A stretch of 64,000 nt of DNA from Gilliamella sp. wkB178 (GTDB lineage Bacteria; Pseudomonadota; Gammaproteobacteria; Enterobacterales; Orbaceae). Each line of letters begins with the position of its first letter. The first letter of the stretch is position 1. The stretch lies in NCBI RefSeq assembly GCF_001690705.1, contig NZ_LZGK01000001.1, forward strand, positions 124,001-188,000. The letters run 5' to 3'. A program made the position numbers and the translations under genes. Positions 44,967 through 55,281 of the stretch are shown one piece after another. A model generated the notes under the pieces. It was not told where the DNA came from, did no database searches, and saw only the letters and a program-made list of their open reading frames with translations.

Positions 44967-45851
44967 TTAACTATTTTCAGCTTGGTTAGTGTTTTTTTCT
45001 TTAACTTCTTGAATATATTTTTCTAATTCAAAGAAGGTTGGCCGTTCATTAGTGAAAATAGTTTTTCTACCAAATTCAATGCAGATTTGCGGTGCATACT
45101 CATGCATACTGGCGATAAGTATGACTTTAGTGCACTCTAAAATTTTGATGGTATTGGCGTTTTTTTGTTTTAATAATGCCGCCAAGGGTGAAACAAAACC
45201 ATATGCCAATAAAATACCTAAAAAAGTACCCACCATGGCGTGAGCAATGAGTTCACCCAGCTCACTGGCAGGGCGATCGGCTTGGGCTAAGGTATTAATC
45301 ACCCCCATTACTGCGGCTACAATACCAAATGCCGGTAAACCATCACCGACACTGGAAATGGCATCTACTGGTTTTTCCAGTTCATGGGCATTGGTTTCGA
45401 TTTCTTCATTCATTAATGCTTCAATTTCGTACACATCCATATTACCGCTGATCATCAGCCGTAAGTAATCGGTAATAAAATCACAAATTTGTGGATTAGC
45501 TAAGATGAGGGGGTATTGTTTAAATAATTCACTTTCTTTAGGATTATCAATATCCGCTTCGATAGATAAACCGCCATTTTGCCTGATCTTAGTTAAAATG
45601 GTGTACATTAAATTGATTAAAGTTAAATATAGCGCTTTGTTATATTTGGACTTTTTAAATAGTTGACCTAGGGCTTTAAGTGTGGCCTTTATCACTTTTA
45701 TTTCATTACTGACAATGAATGCCCCGATTGCAGTACCACCAATAATAAGTAATTCTAAAGGTTGAAATAGTACTGCTAAATAGCCGCCACTTAAAACATA
45801 ACCGGCTAATGCAGAAATGATGACAACAGCATATCCTATAATAATTGGCAT
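44967..45851 (-). CDS. motA: Flagellar stator protein MotA
   Basis: 294 residues, E. coli MotA 295. Four membrane helices: two near the N-terminus and two around 165-230, with the motif GLPAFGIVAAVMGVINTLAQ. The large cytoplasmic loop has the charged residues that meet FliG. It lies downstream of flhDC on the same strand, as in enteric bacteria. No che genes follow motB. Confidence 0.96.
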   Translation of the reverse strand: MPIIIGYAVVIISALAGYVLSGGYLAVLFQPLELLIIGGTAIGAFIVSNEIKVIKATLKALGQLFKKSKYNKALYLTLINLMYTILTKIRQNGGLSIEADIDNPKESELFKQYPLILANPQICDFITDYLRLMISGNMDVYEIEALMNEEIETNAHELEKPVDAISSVGDGLPAFGIVAAVMGVINTLAQADRPASELGELIAHAMVGTFLGILLAYGFVSPLAALLKQKNANTIKILECTKVILIASMHEYAPQICIEFGRKTIFTNERPTFFELEKYIQEVKEKNTNQAENS

Positions 45852-45925
45852 TGGTTTTCCTTTTTTTCCATAAAATAATAATTGTTATTTTTAGGTATGT
45901 TTAATCTTTCGTCGTTATTAGCCGC

Positions 45926-46528
45926 CTAAAACTTAGCAAAGGCTGAATTAAAGTTGTTTACGGTAGCTAATACTTGCAGGCATTTAGCATGATTTTCTTT
46001 AGGGGTTTTATTATTCTTTTCCGCTCTTGATGGTGGTTGGCATAAACTACAAATAAAACTATTATTGGGTTGGTAAGCATGGGTAATGAAACGACCTTTA
46101 CATTCTTTGCAACAAGATTGTTGCATCACATCACTTTCAACAAATTTGACTAAGATCCAGGCTCGGGTTACGCCGAGTACGGGTCCTTCATCATGAGTTA
46201 ATTGGCATTGTTCTAAATAGAGTTGATAAGCTTTTAAAATCGAATGGATACCGGGTTTACTGCCATTTTGTACTATAAAATGATAAGCGTTATAAAATAT
46301 ACTGGAATGAATATTGGGTTCCCAGGTCATAAACCATGTGGTTGAAAACGGTAATAAGCCTTTGGGCGGCGGGCAACCATGAATTTCTTTATATAATTTA
46401 ATCAGTTTACCACGACTTAATTTAGTCTCACTTTCGAGCATTTGGATCCTCGCTCCAAGTGAAATTAACCGAGTTGCTAATTGAACATCCTTATATTTTT
46501 GAATAATACTGGTATAACTCATCCGCAT
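45926..46528 (-). CDS. flhC: Flagellar master regulator subunit FlhC
   Basis: 200 residues (E. coli 192). The zinc-binding cysteines are visible as [10 protein letters not shown] and FICSLCQPP near residues 138-162. With FlhD it forms the complex that activates class 2 flagellar promoters. The start may be the first or the second ATG (two codons apart). Seven bases after flhD. Confidence 0.94.
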   Translation of the reverse strand: MRMSYTSIIQKYKDVQLATRLISLGARIQMLESETKLSRGKLIKLYKEIHGCPPPKGLLPFSTTWFMTWEPNIHSSIFYNAYHFIVQNGSKPGIHSILKAYQLYLEQCQLTHDEGPVLGVTRAWILVKFVESDVMQQSCCKECKGRFITHAYQPNNSFICSLCQPPSRAEKNNKTPKENHAKCLQVLATVNNFNSAFAKF

Positions 46529-46535
46529 TTCCTAT

Positions 46536-46877
46536 CTACTTATTAATTGAGTCTAATAGTAAGCTCGATAACAGAATCCCGGTATGCATTTGTTTAATAT
46601 CTTTAACCCGAGAGTCTTCTGTAAGTTTTTTCATCATTTCTGAATTTTCGAATCTGAGTTGGAAGGTTAATTGGTTGGTTTCAGATAAAATTAACATTTG
46701 AGAGGCACTTAAATTACTTAGGATATCAGCAGTTTCTTCATCAATCCCTAATCGATACATTGCCATGATTTTATCTTTTTCAAGCATCCGTTGGCTTAAT
46801 AATAAAGTTGAAAGGTTCAAATGATGTATACATTTGAGAATATCGTCATCTAGTACATTATCCAATTTAATCACCAA
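46536..46877 (-). CDS. flhD: Flagellar master regulator subunit FlhD
   Basis: 113 residues (E. coli 116), all-helical. Shared phrases are MAMYRLGIDEE, LSETNQLTFQLRF and EDSRVKDIKQMHTGILLS. No ATG is available near the N-terminus; the start is a TTG or the next-codon GTG, with no strong ribosome-binding site visible. This may keep the master regulator low. Confidence 0.92.
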   Translation of the reverse strand: MVIKLDNVLDDDILKCIHHLNLSTLLLSQRMLEKDKIMAMYRLGIDEETADILSNLSASQMLILSETNQLTFQLRFENSEMMKKLTEDSRVKDIKQMHTGILLSSLLLDSINK

Positions 46878-47045
46878 TCCATATTTTTTAAATCCAGTAT
46901 AAAACTATATATTCGTAAAAATATATGCCAGACAATGTTTTTATATTTAAAATTACATTTTTAAACGATAAAGGTCAATAAAAAAATTAATTTCTGTTTA
47001 TTTTCGATAAATTGTGTATTAATTACGCTTTTTATTATTGATTTT

Positions 47046-47774
47046 CTATGATAGTACTTTACTTCTTATTCTTTTTATCGCTTGGCTATGCAGTTGGCTT
47101 ACGCGTGACTCACTAATATTCATGACTTTACCAATCTCTTTTAGATTGAGATCTTCTTGATAATAAAGCGCTAAAGCAATTTTTTCTTTTTCGGGCAAAT
47201 TATCAATTTGTTGGATAATAACGTTACGAATTTCATCACTAATAATGGCGGCAAAAGGATTGTTATCTGCCCCAGATTCAATCATTACATCTATGTTATC
47301 ACCTAACTTTTTTTGCAATTCATCGTATGAACATATTTGGCTAACGTTAGAATCCAAGAGTATTTTATGATACTCAGCCAATGATACTTGTAAATATTCA
47401 GCAATTTGCTGATCTGTTGGCGTCACACCTAACTGTTGTTCTAATTGATTAATGGCATAAGTAACATCTTTTATTTTTTTACGAATTTGTCGTGGTAACC
47501 AGTCGCGCTTACGCAACTCATCTAACATAGCGCCTTTTATTCTAGGCACCGCAAAAGTTGCAAAGCTGTTACCTTGCGCTGCGTCATAGCGTTTAATGGT
47601 ATCTAATAAGCCGATATAACCAACTTGGAGTAAATCATCAAGTTCTACTGTTGCAGGTAATCGAGCGACTAATTTTAAAGCTTCATTACGCACTAAATAG
47701 ATATATTGTTGCCAATCTGTTTGATTCACTACACCTTGAGAGTTATATAAACTATCACCCATTTTTTGAACCAA
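47046..47774 (-). CDS. fliA: Flagellar sigma factor FliA (sigma28)
   Basis: 242 residues, E. coli 239. Regions 2 (LVARLPATVELDDLLQVGYI), 3 (PRQIRKKIKDVTYAINQLEQ) and 4 (LALYYQEDLNLKEIGKVMNI, SESRVSQLHSQAIKRIRSKV) are clear. It transcribes fliC, fliD, flgK and flgM promoters seen in this window. FliZ is absent downstream, unlike enteric fliAZ. Confidence 0.96.
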   Translation of the reverse strand: MVQKMGDSLYNSQGVVNQTDWQQYIYLVRNEALKLVARLPATVELDDLLQVGYIGLLDTIKRYDAAQGNSFATFAVPRIKGAMLDELRKRDWLPRQIRKKIKDVTYAINQLEQQLGVTPTDQQIAEYLQVSLAEYHKILLDSNVSQICSYDELQKKLGDNIDVMIESGADNNPFAAIISDEIRNVIIQQIDNLPEKEKIALALYYQEDLNLKEIGKVMNISESRVSQLHSQAIKRIRSKVLS

Positions 47775-47945
47775 TATTAAAAATGCTTAATAGTATTATG
47801 GCGATGATTTATTAATTTAATGCGCGGAATAAGCCAATAAACAATAGGTAATTATTGTTATTAGAAAAGTTATTAGGTATGCAATTGTTAGAAATAGCGT
47901 CGTTAAAATTAATACTATTAAAACATTGTTATTAAAAAATGGTTA

Positions 47946-47982
47946 TAGCACTAACGGTGTTAACTCGACAGCGTTAGTGCTA
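47946..47982 (-). terminator. Terminator-like hairpin after fliC
   Basis: TAGCACTAACG pairs with CGTTAGTGCTA (11 bp) around a 15-base loop. On the minus strand a TTTTTT run follows a few bases later. Confidence 0.6.
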
Positions 47983-48025
47983 GTTTTATTAATTGAGTAT
48001 AACGACTAAATCAGTGGTTAATATC

Positions 48026-48838
48026 TTACTGAAGTAAAGATAATACTGATTGTGGAACTTGGTTAGCTTGCGCTAATACAGAAGTACCGGCTTGTTGTAA
48101 AATTTGACCGCGAGTCATGTTTGATACTTCAGTGGCATAGTCAGCATCTTCAATACGGCTACGCGCAGAACTTAGGTTATTTACGGTGTTATTGATATTA
48201 GTTACCGTAGATTCAAATCGGTTTTGCACCGCACCAAGTTGTCCACGTAATGAATCAATTGTTGATAACGCTTTATCAATTGTTTTTAATGGATCAGCGG
48301 TTGGCGCATCAGAAACATTAAATGCCGCTAGGCCAAGCTCAGTGCTATCAATTTTTTTCAAATTGATTTCAATGGTTTCACCATCATTAGCACCTACTTG
48401 GATTTTAAGAGTTTTATCTTCTGATAATACTTTGGAACCATTGAAATCAGTTTGACGAGACACACGGTCGATTTCTTCTAAACGTTCAGTAATTTCATTT
48501 TGGATAGATTGTAAATCACTTTCAGAGTTAGTGCCATTAGCCGCTTGTACAGTTAGTTCACGAATACGTTGCACGTTATTGTTAATTTCATTTAATGCAC
48601 CTTCCGTAGTTTGTGCAAGTGAAATACCATCATTAGCATTACGAGCAGCTTGAGTTAAACCACGAATATTTGATGAAAAACGGTTTGCAATTGCTTGACC
48701 AGCAGCATCATCTTTAGCGCTATTAATACGCATGCCTGATGAAAGGCGTTCAATTGCTGTGCCTAATACACTTTGTGAATTGTTTAGGTTATTTTTTGCC
48801 ATTAAAGACATAGTATTGGTATTAATTACCTGTGCCAT
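48026..48838 (-). CDS. fliC: Flagellin FliC, short form
   Basis: 270 residues. N-terminal D0/D1 (MAQVINTNTMSLMAKNNLNN, RLSSGMRINSAKDDAAGQAI) and C-terminal D1/D0 (ARSRIEDADYATEVSNMTRG, QILQQAGTSVLAQANQVPQS) are complete. The central part is only about 60 residues, so the surface domains D2/D3 of enteric flagellins are missing. It forms the filament. A sigma28 promoter is at 48916-48942, and TAAGGAG precedes the start. Confidence 0.97.
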   Translation of the reverse strand: MAQVINTNTMSLMAKNNLNNSQSVLGTAIERLSSGMRINSAKDDAAGQAIANRFSSNIRGLTQAARNANDGISLAQTTEGALNEINNNVQRIRELTVQAANGTNSESDLQSIQNEITERLEEIDRVSRQTDFNGSKVLSEDKTLKIQVGANDGETIEINLKKIDSTELGLAAFNVSDAPTADPLKTIDKALSTIDSLRGQLGAVQNRFESTVTNINNTVNNLSSARSRIEDADYATEVSNMTRGQILQQAGTSVLAQANQVPQSVLSLLQ

Positions 48839-48915
48839 TTTTTATCTCCTTAAATATAATTAGTAAAATCAACTGTATATTGAAATCAGATTCAATATCT
48901 GTGCTGATGGATAAG

Positions 48916-48942
48916 TTATCGGTAGTAAAAATGGAAACTTTA
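48916..48942 (-). promoter_or_regulatory. Sigma28 (FliA) promoter for fliC
   Basis: Minus strand TAAAGTTT, 11 bases, ACCGATAA: exact -35, seven of eight in the -10. Confidence 0.85.
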
Positions 48943-49092
48943 ATATTTTTGATATTTATGTCGGTAATCATAACAATTTTAGTATCGCTAATTTCTTATT
49001 ATTTAATTATAAATCAGAAAATTAAACTGATTTAAACGCTAAGCTTAGCTTTAATCATCACCATAATTAATCATTATTAGCTAATAAATACC

Positions 49093-49119
49093 TAAACTTC
49101 TGCATTAATCTGCCGATAT
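49093..49119 (+). promoter_or_regulatory. Sigma28 (FliA) promoter for fliDST
   Basis: TAAACTTC, 11 bases, GCCGATAT, 39 bases before fliD. It is divergent from the fliC promoter. Confidence 0.75.
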
Positions 49120-49157
49120 AACCCTATATCAAATAATTTTTATAGGTTGATTAAGTT

Positions 49158-50591
49158 ATGGCAATGAGCGTATTAGGGATAGGTTCCGGGATTGATTTAA
49201 ATGAAGTTTTAAATCAATTAGAGGCAGTGGAAAAAACACGTCTTACACCCATTACTAGCCAACAAAAAACTGTAAATGCCAAAATTAGTGGTTTTGGTAA
49301 GTTAAAAAGTTCTTTAACCGCATTTAATACCGCAACCCAAAAATTACAAAAACAAGAATTATTCCAAAGCCGCAATGCCGTTACTAACGATAATTATTTT
49401 GCGGTTAAAGTAAATAGTAAAGCCGCCTTAGGTAATTATGTGGTGACCGTTGATCAGTTAGCTACTTCTCATAGTGTTGCTACCACCGCGATGACTGATA
49501 AAACCGCTTTGCTTGGTAATGACAATGAATCACGGACCATTACCATTGAGCAAGCTAATGGCGATAAACTAGAAGTTGTTTTAGGTAAAGATGAGACTTC
49601 TTTACAAGCCATTGCTGATGCGATTAATAATGCGCAAGTGACTAATGCCGATGGCACCGCTAGTGCTTCGACCATGAATGCTAGCATCGTGCGTTCAGGA
49701 ACTAATAATTATCAATTAGTCATTACTTCCAAAGAAACCGGTGAACAACAAGCCATTACGGCTATCTCGTCGGATGATGAACAGTTAAATAGTGTTATTG
49801 GTTTTGATAACAAGCAGCCGAGTACTAGTGCTATGAGTGAAGTTTGCCAAGCTCAAGATGCTAAATTTACTTTCAATGGCATTGCTATAACTAGCGCGAC
49901 AAACACAGTGAAAGATGTGATAGCAGGAGTGGATATTACCTTAAAAGCCACGACGCCAACTAGTCAGAATTTAGCCATAACTGCCGATAACGACAAGGCT
50001 GAAGAAGCGATTAAGCAATGGGTAGAAGCCTTTAATCAATTGCAAGCAACCATAGCCACATTAACCCAATTCACAGCTAAAGAAACCAATACAGATGAAC
50101 TAAATAATAATAATGGTCCACTAATTGGCGATGCTACCTTACGTAATATTGATCAAAGTATTCGTTCAATATTTGCTAAGGGGCAAAGTGGCGAATTTAC
50201 AGTTTTAGCTCAAATTGGCATTAACATGGATAACAATGGCACATTGACGATTAATGAAAATCAGTTGCAAAAAGCATTAAGCGAAAATAGTGATGCGGTG
50301 GCGCAGTTATTTATTGGTAATGGTGAAACCACTGGCATTGCCAATGAGGTAGTGGCTAAAGTTAGTAGTTTTATTGATAGTGAAGGGATGATTGATTCGG
50401 TCACTAATGGTTTAAACTCAACCTTAAAATCATTAGATAAACGTTATGAACAGGTGAATAGTTCTATTGAACAAACTATTGAACGTTATCGGGTTCAGTT
50501 TACGAAGTTGGATGTATTAATTAACTCTTTAGATAGCATGAGTAATTATCTCACCACGCAATTTGACATGATGACCAATTTAAAAAAATAG
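49158..50591 (+). CDS. fliD: Filament cap protein FliD
   Basis: 477 residues, E. coli 468. N-terminal MSVLGIGSGIDLNEVLNQLE and the FliD_N and FliD_C regions (GNYVVTVDQLATSHS; ALSENSDAVAQLFIGNGETT) are typical, with a C-terminal coiled helix. It caps the filament and lets flagellin fold into place. First gene of fliDST. Confidence 0.95.
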   Translation: MAMSVLGIGSGIDLNEVLNQLEAVEKTRLTPITSQQKTVNAKISGFGKLKSSLTAFNTATQKLQKQELFQSRNAVTNDNYFAVKVNSKAALGNYVVTVDQLATSHSVATTAMTDKTALLGNDNESRTITIEQANGDKLEVVLGKDETSLQAIADAINNAQVTNADGTASASTMNASIVRSGTNNYQLVITSKETGEQQAITAISSDDEQLNSVIGFDNKQPSTSAMSEVCQAQDAKFTFNGIAITSATNTVKDVIAGVDITLKATTPTSQNLAITADNDKAEEAIKQWVEAFNQLQATIATLTQFTAKETNTDELNNNNGPLIGDATLRNIDQSIRSIFAKGQSGEFTVLAQIGINMDNNGTLTINENQLQKALSENSDAVAQLFIGNGETTGIANEVVAKVSSFIDSEGMIDSVTNGLNSTLKSLDKRYEQVNSSIEQTIERYRVQFTKLDVLINSLDSMSNYLTTQFDMMTNLKK

Positions 50592-50600
50592 GACCAAACA

Positions 50601-50978
50601 ATGTATAAAGTAGGATCTCAAGCTTACCAACAAGTGAATTTAGAAACTTGTGTTAGCCAAGCATCACCCCATCAATTGATTGTGTTATTATTTGATGGTG
50701 CACTCAATGCCATGCGCTTAGCTGATTTATACATTCAAAAAGGCAATATTGCTGGTAAAGGTAAAGCTATATCTAAAGCCATAAATATAATTGATAACGG
50801 TCTTAAAAGTTGTTTAGATTTGGAACAAGGTGGTGAAATAGCTGAAAACCTTGATAATTTATATCGTTACATTAGCCAGCAATTAGTGCTAGCTAATTTA
50901 CATAATGATCAGGATAAATTACACCTGTGTTTTGATTTACTTAATAATATTGCCGAATCTTGGCGTGAAATTGCTTAG
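50601..50978 (+). CDS. fliS: Flagellin chaperone FliS
   Basis: 125 residues, helical. Family features: YQQVNLETCVSQASPHQLIV near the start and LLFDGALNAM. It binds the C-terminus of FliC and prevents early polymerisation in the cytoplasm. Nine bases after fliD. Confidence 0.94.
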   Translation: MYKVGSQAYQQVNLETCVSQASPHQLIVLLFDGALNAMRLADLYIQKGNIAGKGKAISKAINIIDNGLKSCLDLEQGGEIAENLDNLYRYISQQLVLANLHNDQDKLHLCFDLLNNIAESWREIA

Positions 50979-50990
50979 TTATAGGAACGG

Positions 50991-51341
50991 ATGATGCTAA
51001 CAAGTAATTTATTAAATGATTATCAACAATTTAGTTTGCTTACCAAACAAATGGTACACTTGGCGCGCGATCAGCAGTGGGATTTATTATTGGATTGCCA
51101 GACTCAATATCAACAATTATCCGCAGATTTAATGGGCGATGGTGAAATAACCACCATTAAACAATTAGCTAATTCTGGGCAACAGACAATCTTAAATTAT
51201 ATCAAAGAGATATTAAATCATCAGCAACAGTTACGCCAATTAATTTACGATCAACATACTAAACTTGGTCAATTAATTGGTGAGAAGGTGAGTCAACATT
51301 CACACCTTCAAGATTATTATCAAGTTGCTAACTTGATTTAA
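50991..51341 (+). CDS. fliT: FliD chaperone FliT
   Basis: 116 residues, helical, low conservation. Position directly after fliS and length (E. coli 121) support FliT, which binds FliD and can restrain FlhDC in enteric bacteria. Sequence evidence alone is modest (SLLTKQMVHLARDQQWDLLL near the start is FliT-like). Confidence 0.8.
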   Translation: MMLTSNLLNDYQQFSLLTKQMVHLARDQQWDLLLDCQTQYQQLSADLMGDGEITTIKQLANSGQQTILNYIKEILNHQQQLRQLIYDQHTKLGQLIGEKVSQHSHLQDYYQVANLI

Positions 51342-51342
51342 T

Positions 51343-51654
51343 TTAGATATTCATGTTCATAATTTCTTGATAAGCAGCAACGAGTTTATTGCGGACTTGA
51401 ATGCCAAATTGCAATGAAACCGACGATTTTTGCATATTTACCATTACTTGGTTTAATGCGATATTCGGTTCACCCATTTCAAAGGCTTTAGCTGTATTAC
51501 TTGCCTGAATTTGTGTTTGACTAATAGCATCTAATGCTTTCGTTAATTCACTCAGGAATTGGTTATCATTGGTCAGATTGGGTTGTTGAGCAATACCTTC
51601 TGTTGTCGGTGGTGTTATTGCTGTCACTGAATGAAATGGATTTATTATAGTCAT
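51343..51654 (-). CDS. fliE: MS-ring/rod junction protein FliE
   Basis: 103 residues, E. coli 104. The C-terminal FliE motif is clear ([37 protein letters not shown]). It joins the MS ring to the rod. It is a single-gene unit divergent from fliF and convergent with fliT. Confidence 0.94.
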   Translation of the reverse strand: MTIINPFHSVTAITPPTTEGIAQQPNLTNDNQFLSELTKALDAISQTQIQASNTAKAFEMGEPNIALNQVMVNMQKSSVSLQFGIQVRNKLVAAYQEIMNMNI

Positions 51655-51828
51655 CGGTATTAATCTACGATTATTGGTTTTAATTACATACTTTAATCTA
51701 GCATATAACCAAAATTCTAAAAGCTATAAGTAAGGGGTAAACAAGGTGCTTTTTAATCTATTGATTTTTTAAAATACACAGATAATAAACTACAGAATTA
51801 ATCTAGCCAGTTTAGAATCGAGATTGTT

Positions 51829-53535
51829 ATGGATAGCCAGAACGCCGGCACTAAAGATAAATCAAAGCTAAATAAGTTACCTTTTATTAATCTGTTAAAA
51901 CAAAATTATAAAATGGTACTACCCATTATAGGCGTAGTCATTATTGCTATAGCTAGTATTACCTATTTATGGCTTAAAGATGAAACGTATGGTGTTTTAT
52001 TTAGTAATTTGAATGATAAAGATGGCGGCGAAATTATTAGCCAGCTAGATAAAATGAATATCCCTTATCGTTTTTCATCTTCCGGTTCAACCATTCTAAT
52101 CCCTGAAAATAAAGTTTACGACACTCGTTTACGTATTGCGCAGCAAGGCTTACCCAAAGGTGGAGCTATTGGTTTTGAGTTGCTCGATAAAGAAAATTTT
52201 GGTATGAGTCAATTCAATGAGCAAATCAACTATCAGCGTGCTTTAGAAGGTGAATTGTCGAGAACTATTGCCATAATTAGTAGCATTGCTGATGCTCGAG
52301 TGCATTTAGCAATGCCGAAGCCATCGTTATTTGTTCGTGAAAGAAAGTTCCCTTCTGCTTCTGTAGCCTTAACTTTATTACCCGGACGAACTTTATCTCA
52401 AGGACAAATTGCTGCCATTATTCACTTAATTTCTAGCAGTGTTCCGGAACTACAAGCCGATAAAGTCACCATTATTGATCAACATGGTAATTTGCTAACT
52501 GGTGACAATTACCGTGAAAAAAATGCTAATGTCGCCCAATTAGAATTTAGTGAACGCATTGAAAATAGTATTCGTGAGCGCGTCGAAAAAATAATTATCC
52601 CGATTATGGGTAAAAATAATGTGATGGTACAGGTCAATGCTGATGTCGATTTTAGTCGGCAAGAATCAACCTCGGAAACGTATGATCCTAATAGTGATTT
52701 GGCTAATCAAACCATGCGTAGTAAACAGCAAGTTGAAAACCGCCAATTAGCTAATAGTCAGGGTGTTGGTGGCGTGCCTGGTGCCTTATCAAATCAACCA
52801 GTACCCACACCGAGTGCGCCAATTGATGAAGAAGCGCCGTCAACCGAAAAAGACGAAAAGCCAAAAATTTATAATTCACAATTGAATAACACGGTAAATT
52901 TTGAAGTAAATAAACAAATTATCCATAGTCAAATCCCCGAAGGGCGAATAAAGCGCTTATCCGTTGCGGTATTGGTTAACTATAAATTTGTGACTGCCGA
53001 ATCAGAAGCAAATGAGAATCAAGAAAATGACAGTACTGCGGTTACTACCAATCATTGGACCAAACTGGATAGCGATGAGCTTAAAAATATTGAAGCATTA
53101 GCGCGCCAAGCTATGGGCTTTTCTGATTTACGCGGTGATACCTTAACAGTGGCTAATTTAAAATTTACCAATCAAATATTTGATGAGGATGACATGCCTG
53201 CATTTTGGAAAACGGCGGAATTTTACCAATTAGTTAAATCCATCATCCAATACCTAATTTTATTTTTAATCTTATGGTTGCTTTGGCGCAAGCTTTTAAA
53301 ATCAATGTGGCTGAAATTACAACAGCAGTTTTTTAATACCCCAAATACAACCACTGACACGCAGGCTAATTTAGACGGTAAGTTGGATTATAAAGCGCAT
53401 AGTAAACAGCAACAGAAAATATTCGAAGATAATATGCAGCAACAACAATATATTCGACAACTTGTCGAGAAAGAACCTCGAGTTATGGCATTAATTATTC
53501 GTGGTTGGATGCATAATGGGGATGCTAATAAATGA
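51829..53535 (+). CDS. fliF: MS-ring protein FliF
   Basis: 568 residues, family norm about 550. Two membrane helices (about 29-49 and 463-483) bracket the periplasmic ring-building domains (AIGFELLDKENFGMSQFNEQ; RVHLAMPKPSLFVRERKFPS). The C-terminal tail binds FliG. First gene of fliFGHIJK. Confidence 0.96.
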   Translation: MDSQNAGTKDKSKLNKLPFINLLKQNYKMVLPIIGVVIIAIASITYLWLKDETYGVLFSNLNDKDGGEIISQLDKMNIPYRFSSSGSTILIPENKVYDTRLRIAQQGLPKGGAIGFELLDKENFGMSQFNEQINYQRALEGELSRTIAIISSIADARVHLAMPKPSLFVRERKFPSASVALTLLPGRTLSQGQIAAIIHLISSSVPELQADKVTIIDQHGNLLTGDNYREKNANVAQLEFSERIENSIRERVEKIIIPIMGKNNVMVQVNADVDFSRQESTSETYDPNSDLANQTMRSKQQVENRQLANSQGVGGVPGALSNQPVPTPSAPIDEEAPSTEKDEKPKIYNSQLNNTVNFEVNKQIIHSQIPEGRIKRLSVAVLVNYKFVTAESEANENQENDSTAVTTNHWTKLDSDELKNIEALARQAMGFSDLRGDTLTVANLKFTNQIFDEDDMPAFWKTAEFYQLVKSIIQYLILFLILWLLWRKLLKSMWLKLQQQFFNTPNTTTDTQANLDGKLDYKAHSKQQQKIFEDNMQQQQYIRQLVEKEPRVMALIIRGWMHNGDANK

Positions 53536-54536
53536 AATTAACTGAATCTCAAAAAGCAGCTACGGTATTAATGGTATTAGGGGAAGAACTTGCAGCCAAA
53601 GTGTTGCAATATCTTAGCCCTAAAGAAGTACAACAAATTAGTAGTTCTATGGTGTCATTACCGCAACTTTCTCAAGATCAATTGAAAAGTATCTTAAATG
53701 AATGCCAACTAACCTTGGAACAATGTGCGGTGTTAAACTCCAATACCAATACTAATGAATATTTACGTTCAATATTAGAAAAATCAATTGGTACAGAAAA
53801 AGCCAATCGCTTACTCGATGAATTGTTAGATACCGGTAGGGAAGACACTACTGATGGTCTTAAAATGTTAAATTATGTTGAGGCTGCTCGTGCGGTTGAT
53901 TTAGTTAAAAAAGAACATCCACAAATTATTGCCACTATTCTAGTCCACTTAAACCGTGATTTAGCGGCGGAAATTCTAAATTTATTTGATGATGAATTAC
54001 GTAATGATGTGATGTTACGGATCGCTACTTTTGGTGGCGTTGAGCCTTCGGCGTTGGAAGTTTTATCGACTTCTTTATCTACTTTATTACATGGGCAAAA
54101 TGTGAAACTTAATAACTTAGGTGGCATCCGTACCGCGGCAGAAATTATTAACTTAATGAAGAGTCAGCAAGAAGAATTGGTTATTGGGGCTTTACGTGAT
54201 TATGACGCAGAATTGGCGCAAAAAATCATTGATGAAATGTTCTTGTTTGAAAATCTGGTTGAAGTTGATGACAGAAGTATCCAACGGCTACTTAAAGAAA
54301 TCGATAATGAAACATTGATAATTGCCTTGAAAGGCGCATCAACTAGCTTGCGTGACAAATTACTTAGTAACATGTCCCAACGTGCCGCGGCTATTCTGCG
54401 TGAAGATCTAGAAAATCGCCCACCAGTGCGCTTGTCACAAGTGGAAACCGAACAGAAGAAAATTTTGGTTATAGCAAGGCGATTAGCCGAAAGTGGTGAA
54501 ATGATCTTAAGTAGTGGTGATGACGAATATGTATAA
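53532..54536 (+). CDS. fliG: Flagellar switch protein FliG
   Basis: 334 residues. N-terminal ESQKAATVLMVLGEELAAKV, middle EHPQIIATILVHLNRDLAAE with the EHPQ motif, and the C-terminal torque helix with the expected charged residues (LKGASTSLRDKLLSNMSQRA). It overlaps fliF by four bases (ATGA), which implies translational coupling. It transmits torque from MotA. Confidence 0.97.
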   Translation: MKLTESQKAATVLMVLGEELAAKVLQYLSPKEVQQISSSMVSLPQLSQDQLKSILNECQLTLEQCAVLNSNTNTNEYLRSILEKSIGTEKANRLLDELLDTGREDTTDGLKMLNYVEAARAVDLVKKEHPQIIATILVHLNRDLAAEILNLFDDELRNDVMLRIATFGGVEPSALEVLSTSLSTLLHGQNVKLNNLGGIRTAAEIINLMKSQQEELVIGALRDYDAELAQKIIDEMFLFENLVEVDDRSIQRLLKEIDNETLIIALKGASTSLRDKLLSNMSQRAAAILREDLENRPPVRLSQVETEQKKILVIARRLAESGEMILSSGDDEYV

Positions 54537-55281
54537 TCAATCGAATATACTTAACTGGCAACCGCTAAATTTTCGGGATTTGTCGTCCAGTAAACGATCA
54601 CAATTAAGTAAGGACAAGCGAGTTAAAACCATTGATATACCCGAATCAGAACCACAGCCAGTAATGGCAGCCGTTGATCCAGCAGTGATTGAGCAAGATT
54701 TACAACAATTAAAGGCACAAATTAAGGCGCAGGCTTATCAAGAAGGTTTTGATTTAGGTAAACAACAAGGCCTTATTGATGGTAACCAAATAGGTTATGA
54801 ACAAGGTTTCCAGTTGGGTCAACAGGAAGGGCGACAACATATTGAACAACAACTTAATGCTGAAAAAACTAATGCAGTGCAGGCAATAACCCATTTAATG
54901 AGCAATTTTGAGCAGTCTCTTCACGATATTGACGAATTAATTGTGCCTAAATTAGTTGATTTAGCGTTATTAGCGGCACAAAAGACCGTTGGTTCAATCT
55001 CAAAAGTAAAACAAAAACAATTAGTGCATACCATCAAAACGTTAATAGAACAGTGTACGCTATTATCGGAACCTTTGTTATTACATCTTAATCCTGATGA
55101 TTTAGTTTTGTTAGCGCCGCTATTGGGTGAACAAATTAAGCAAGATAATTGGCAATTAATCGCCGATCCTAATATTGAATCCGGTAATTGTAAGTTGTTG
55201 TCTGATAACAATGAAATTGATGCCAGTTGCACAAATCATTGGCAGATAATGGCTGATTGTGTCCAAGGAGAAAGTGATTAA
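54520..55281 (+). CDS. fliH: Flagellar export ATPase regulator FliH
   Basis: About 253 residues. The start is uncertain: GTG 54514, ATG 54520 and ATG 54529 are all in frame and overlap fliG. A glycine-repeat helix typical of FliH is visible ([32 protein letters not shown]), followed by the V-ATPase E-subunit-like C-terminal domain. It holds FliI inactive until it docks at the export gate. Confidence 0.92.
   Translation: MTNMYNQSNILNWQPLNFRDLSSSKRSQLSKDKRVKTIDIPESEPQPVMAAVDPAVIEQDLQQLKAQIKAQAYQEGFDLGKQQGLIDGNQIGYEQGFQLGQQEGRQHIEQQLNAEKTNAVQAITHLMSNFEQSLHDIDELIVPKLVDLALLAAQKTVGSISKVKQKQLVHTIKTLIEQCTLLSEPLLLHLNPDDLVLLAPLLGEQIKQDNWQLIADPNIESGNCKLLSDNNEIDASCTNHWQIMADCVQGESD

Noticed and set aside
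48931-49035. A 34-codon plus-strand frame (METLIFLIF...) with one membrane helix between fliC and fliD
   Set aside because: Its ATG lies at the fliC sigma28 promoter on the other strand, and no ribosome-binding site is visible. Hydrophobic short frames are common in AT-rich DNA.
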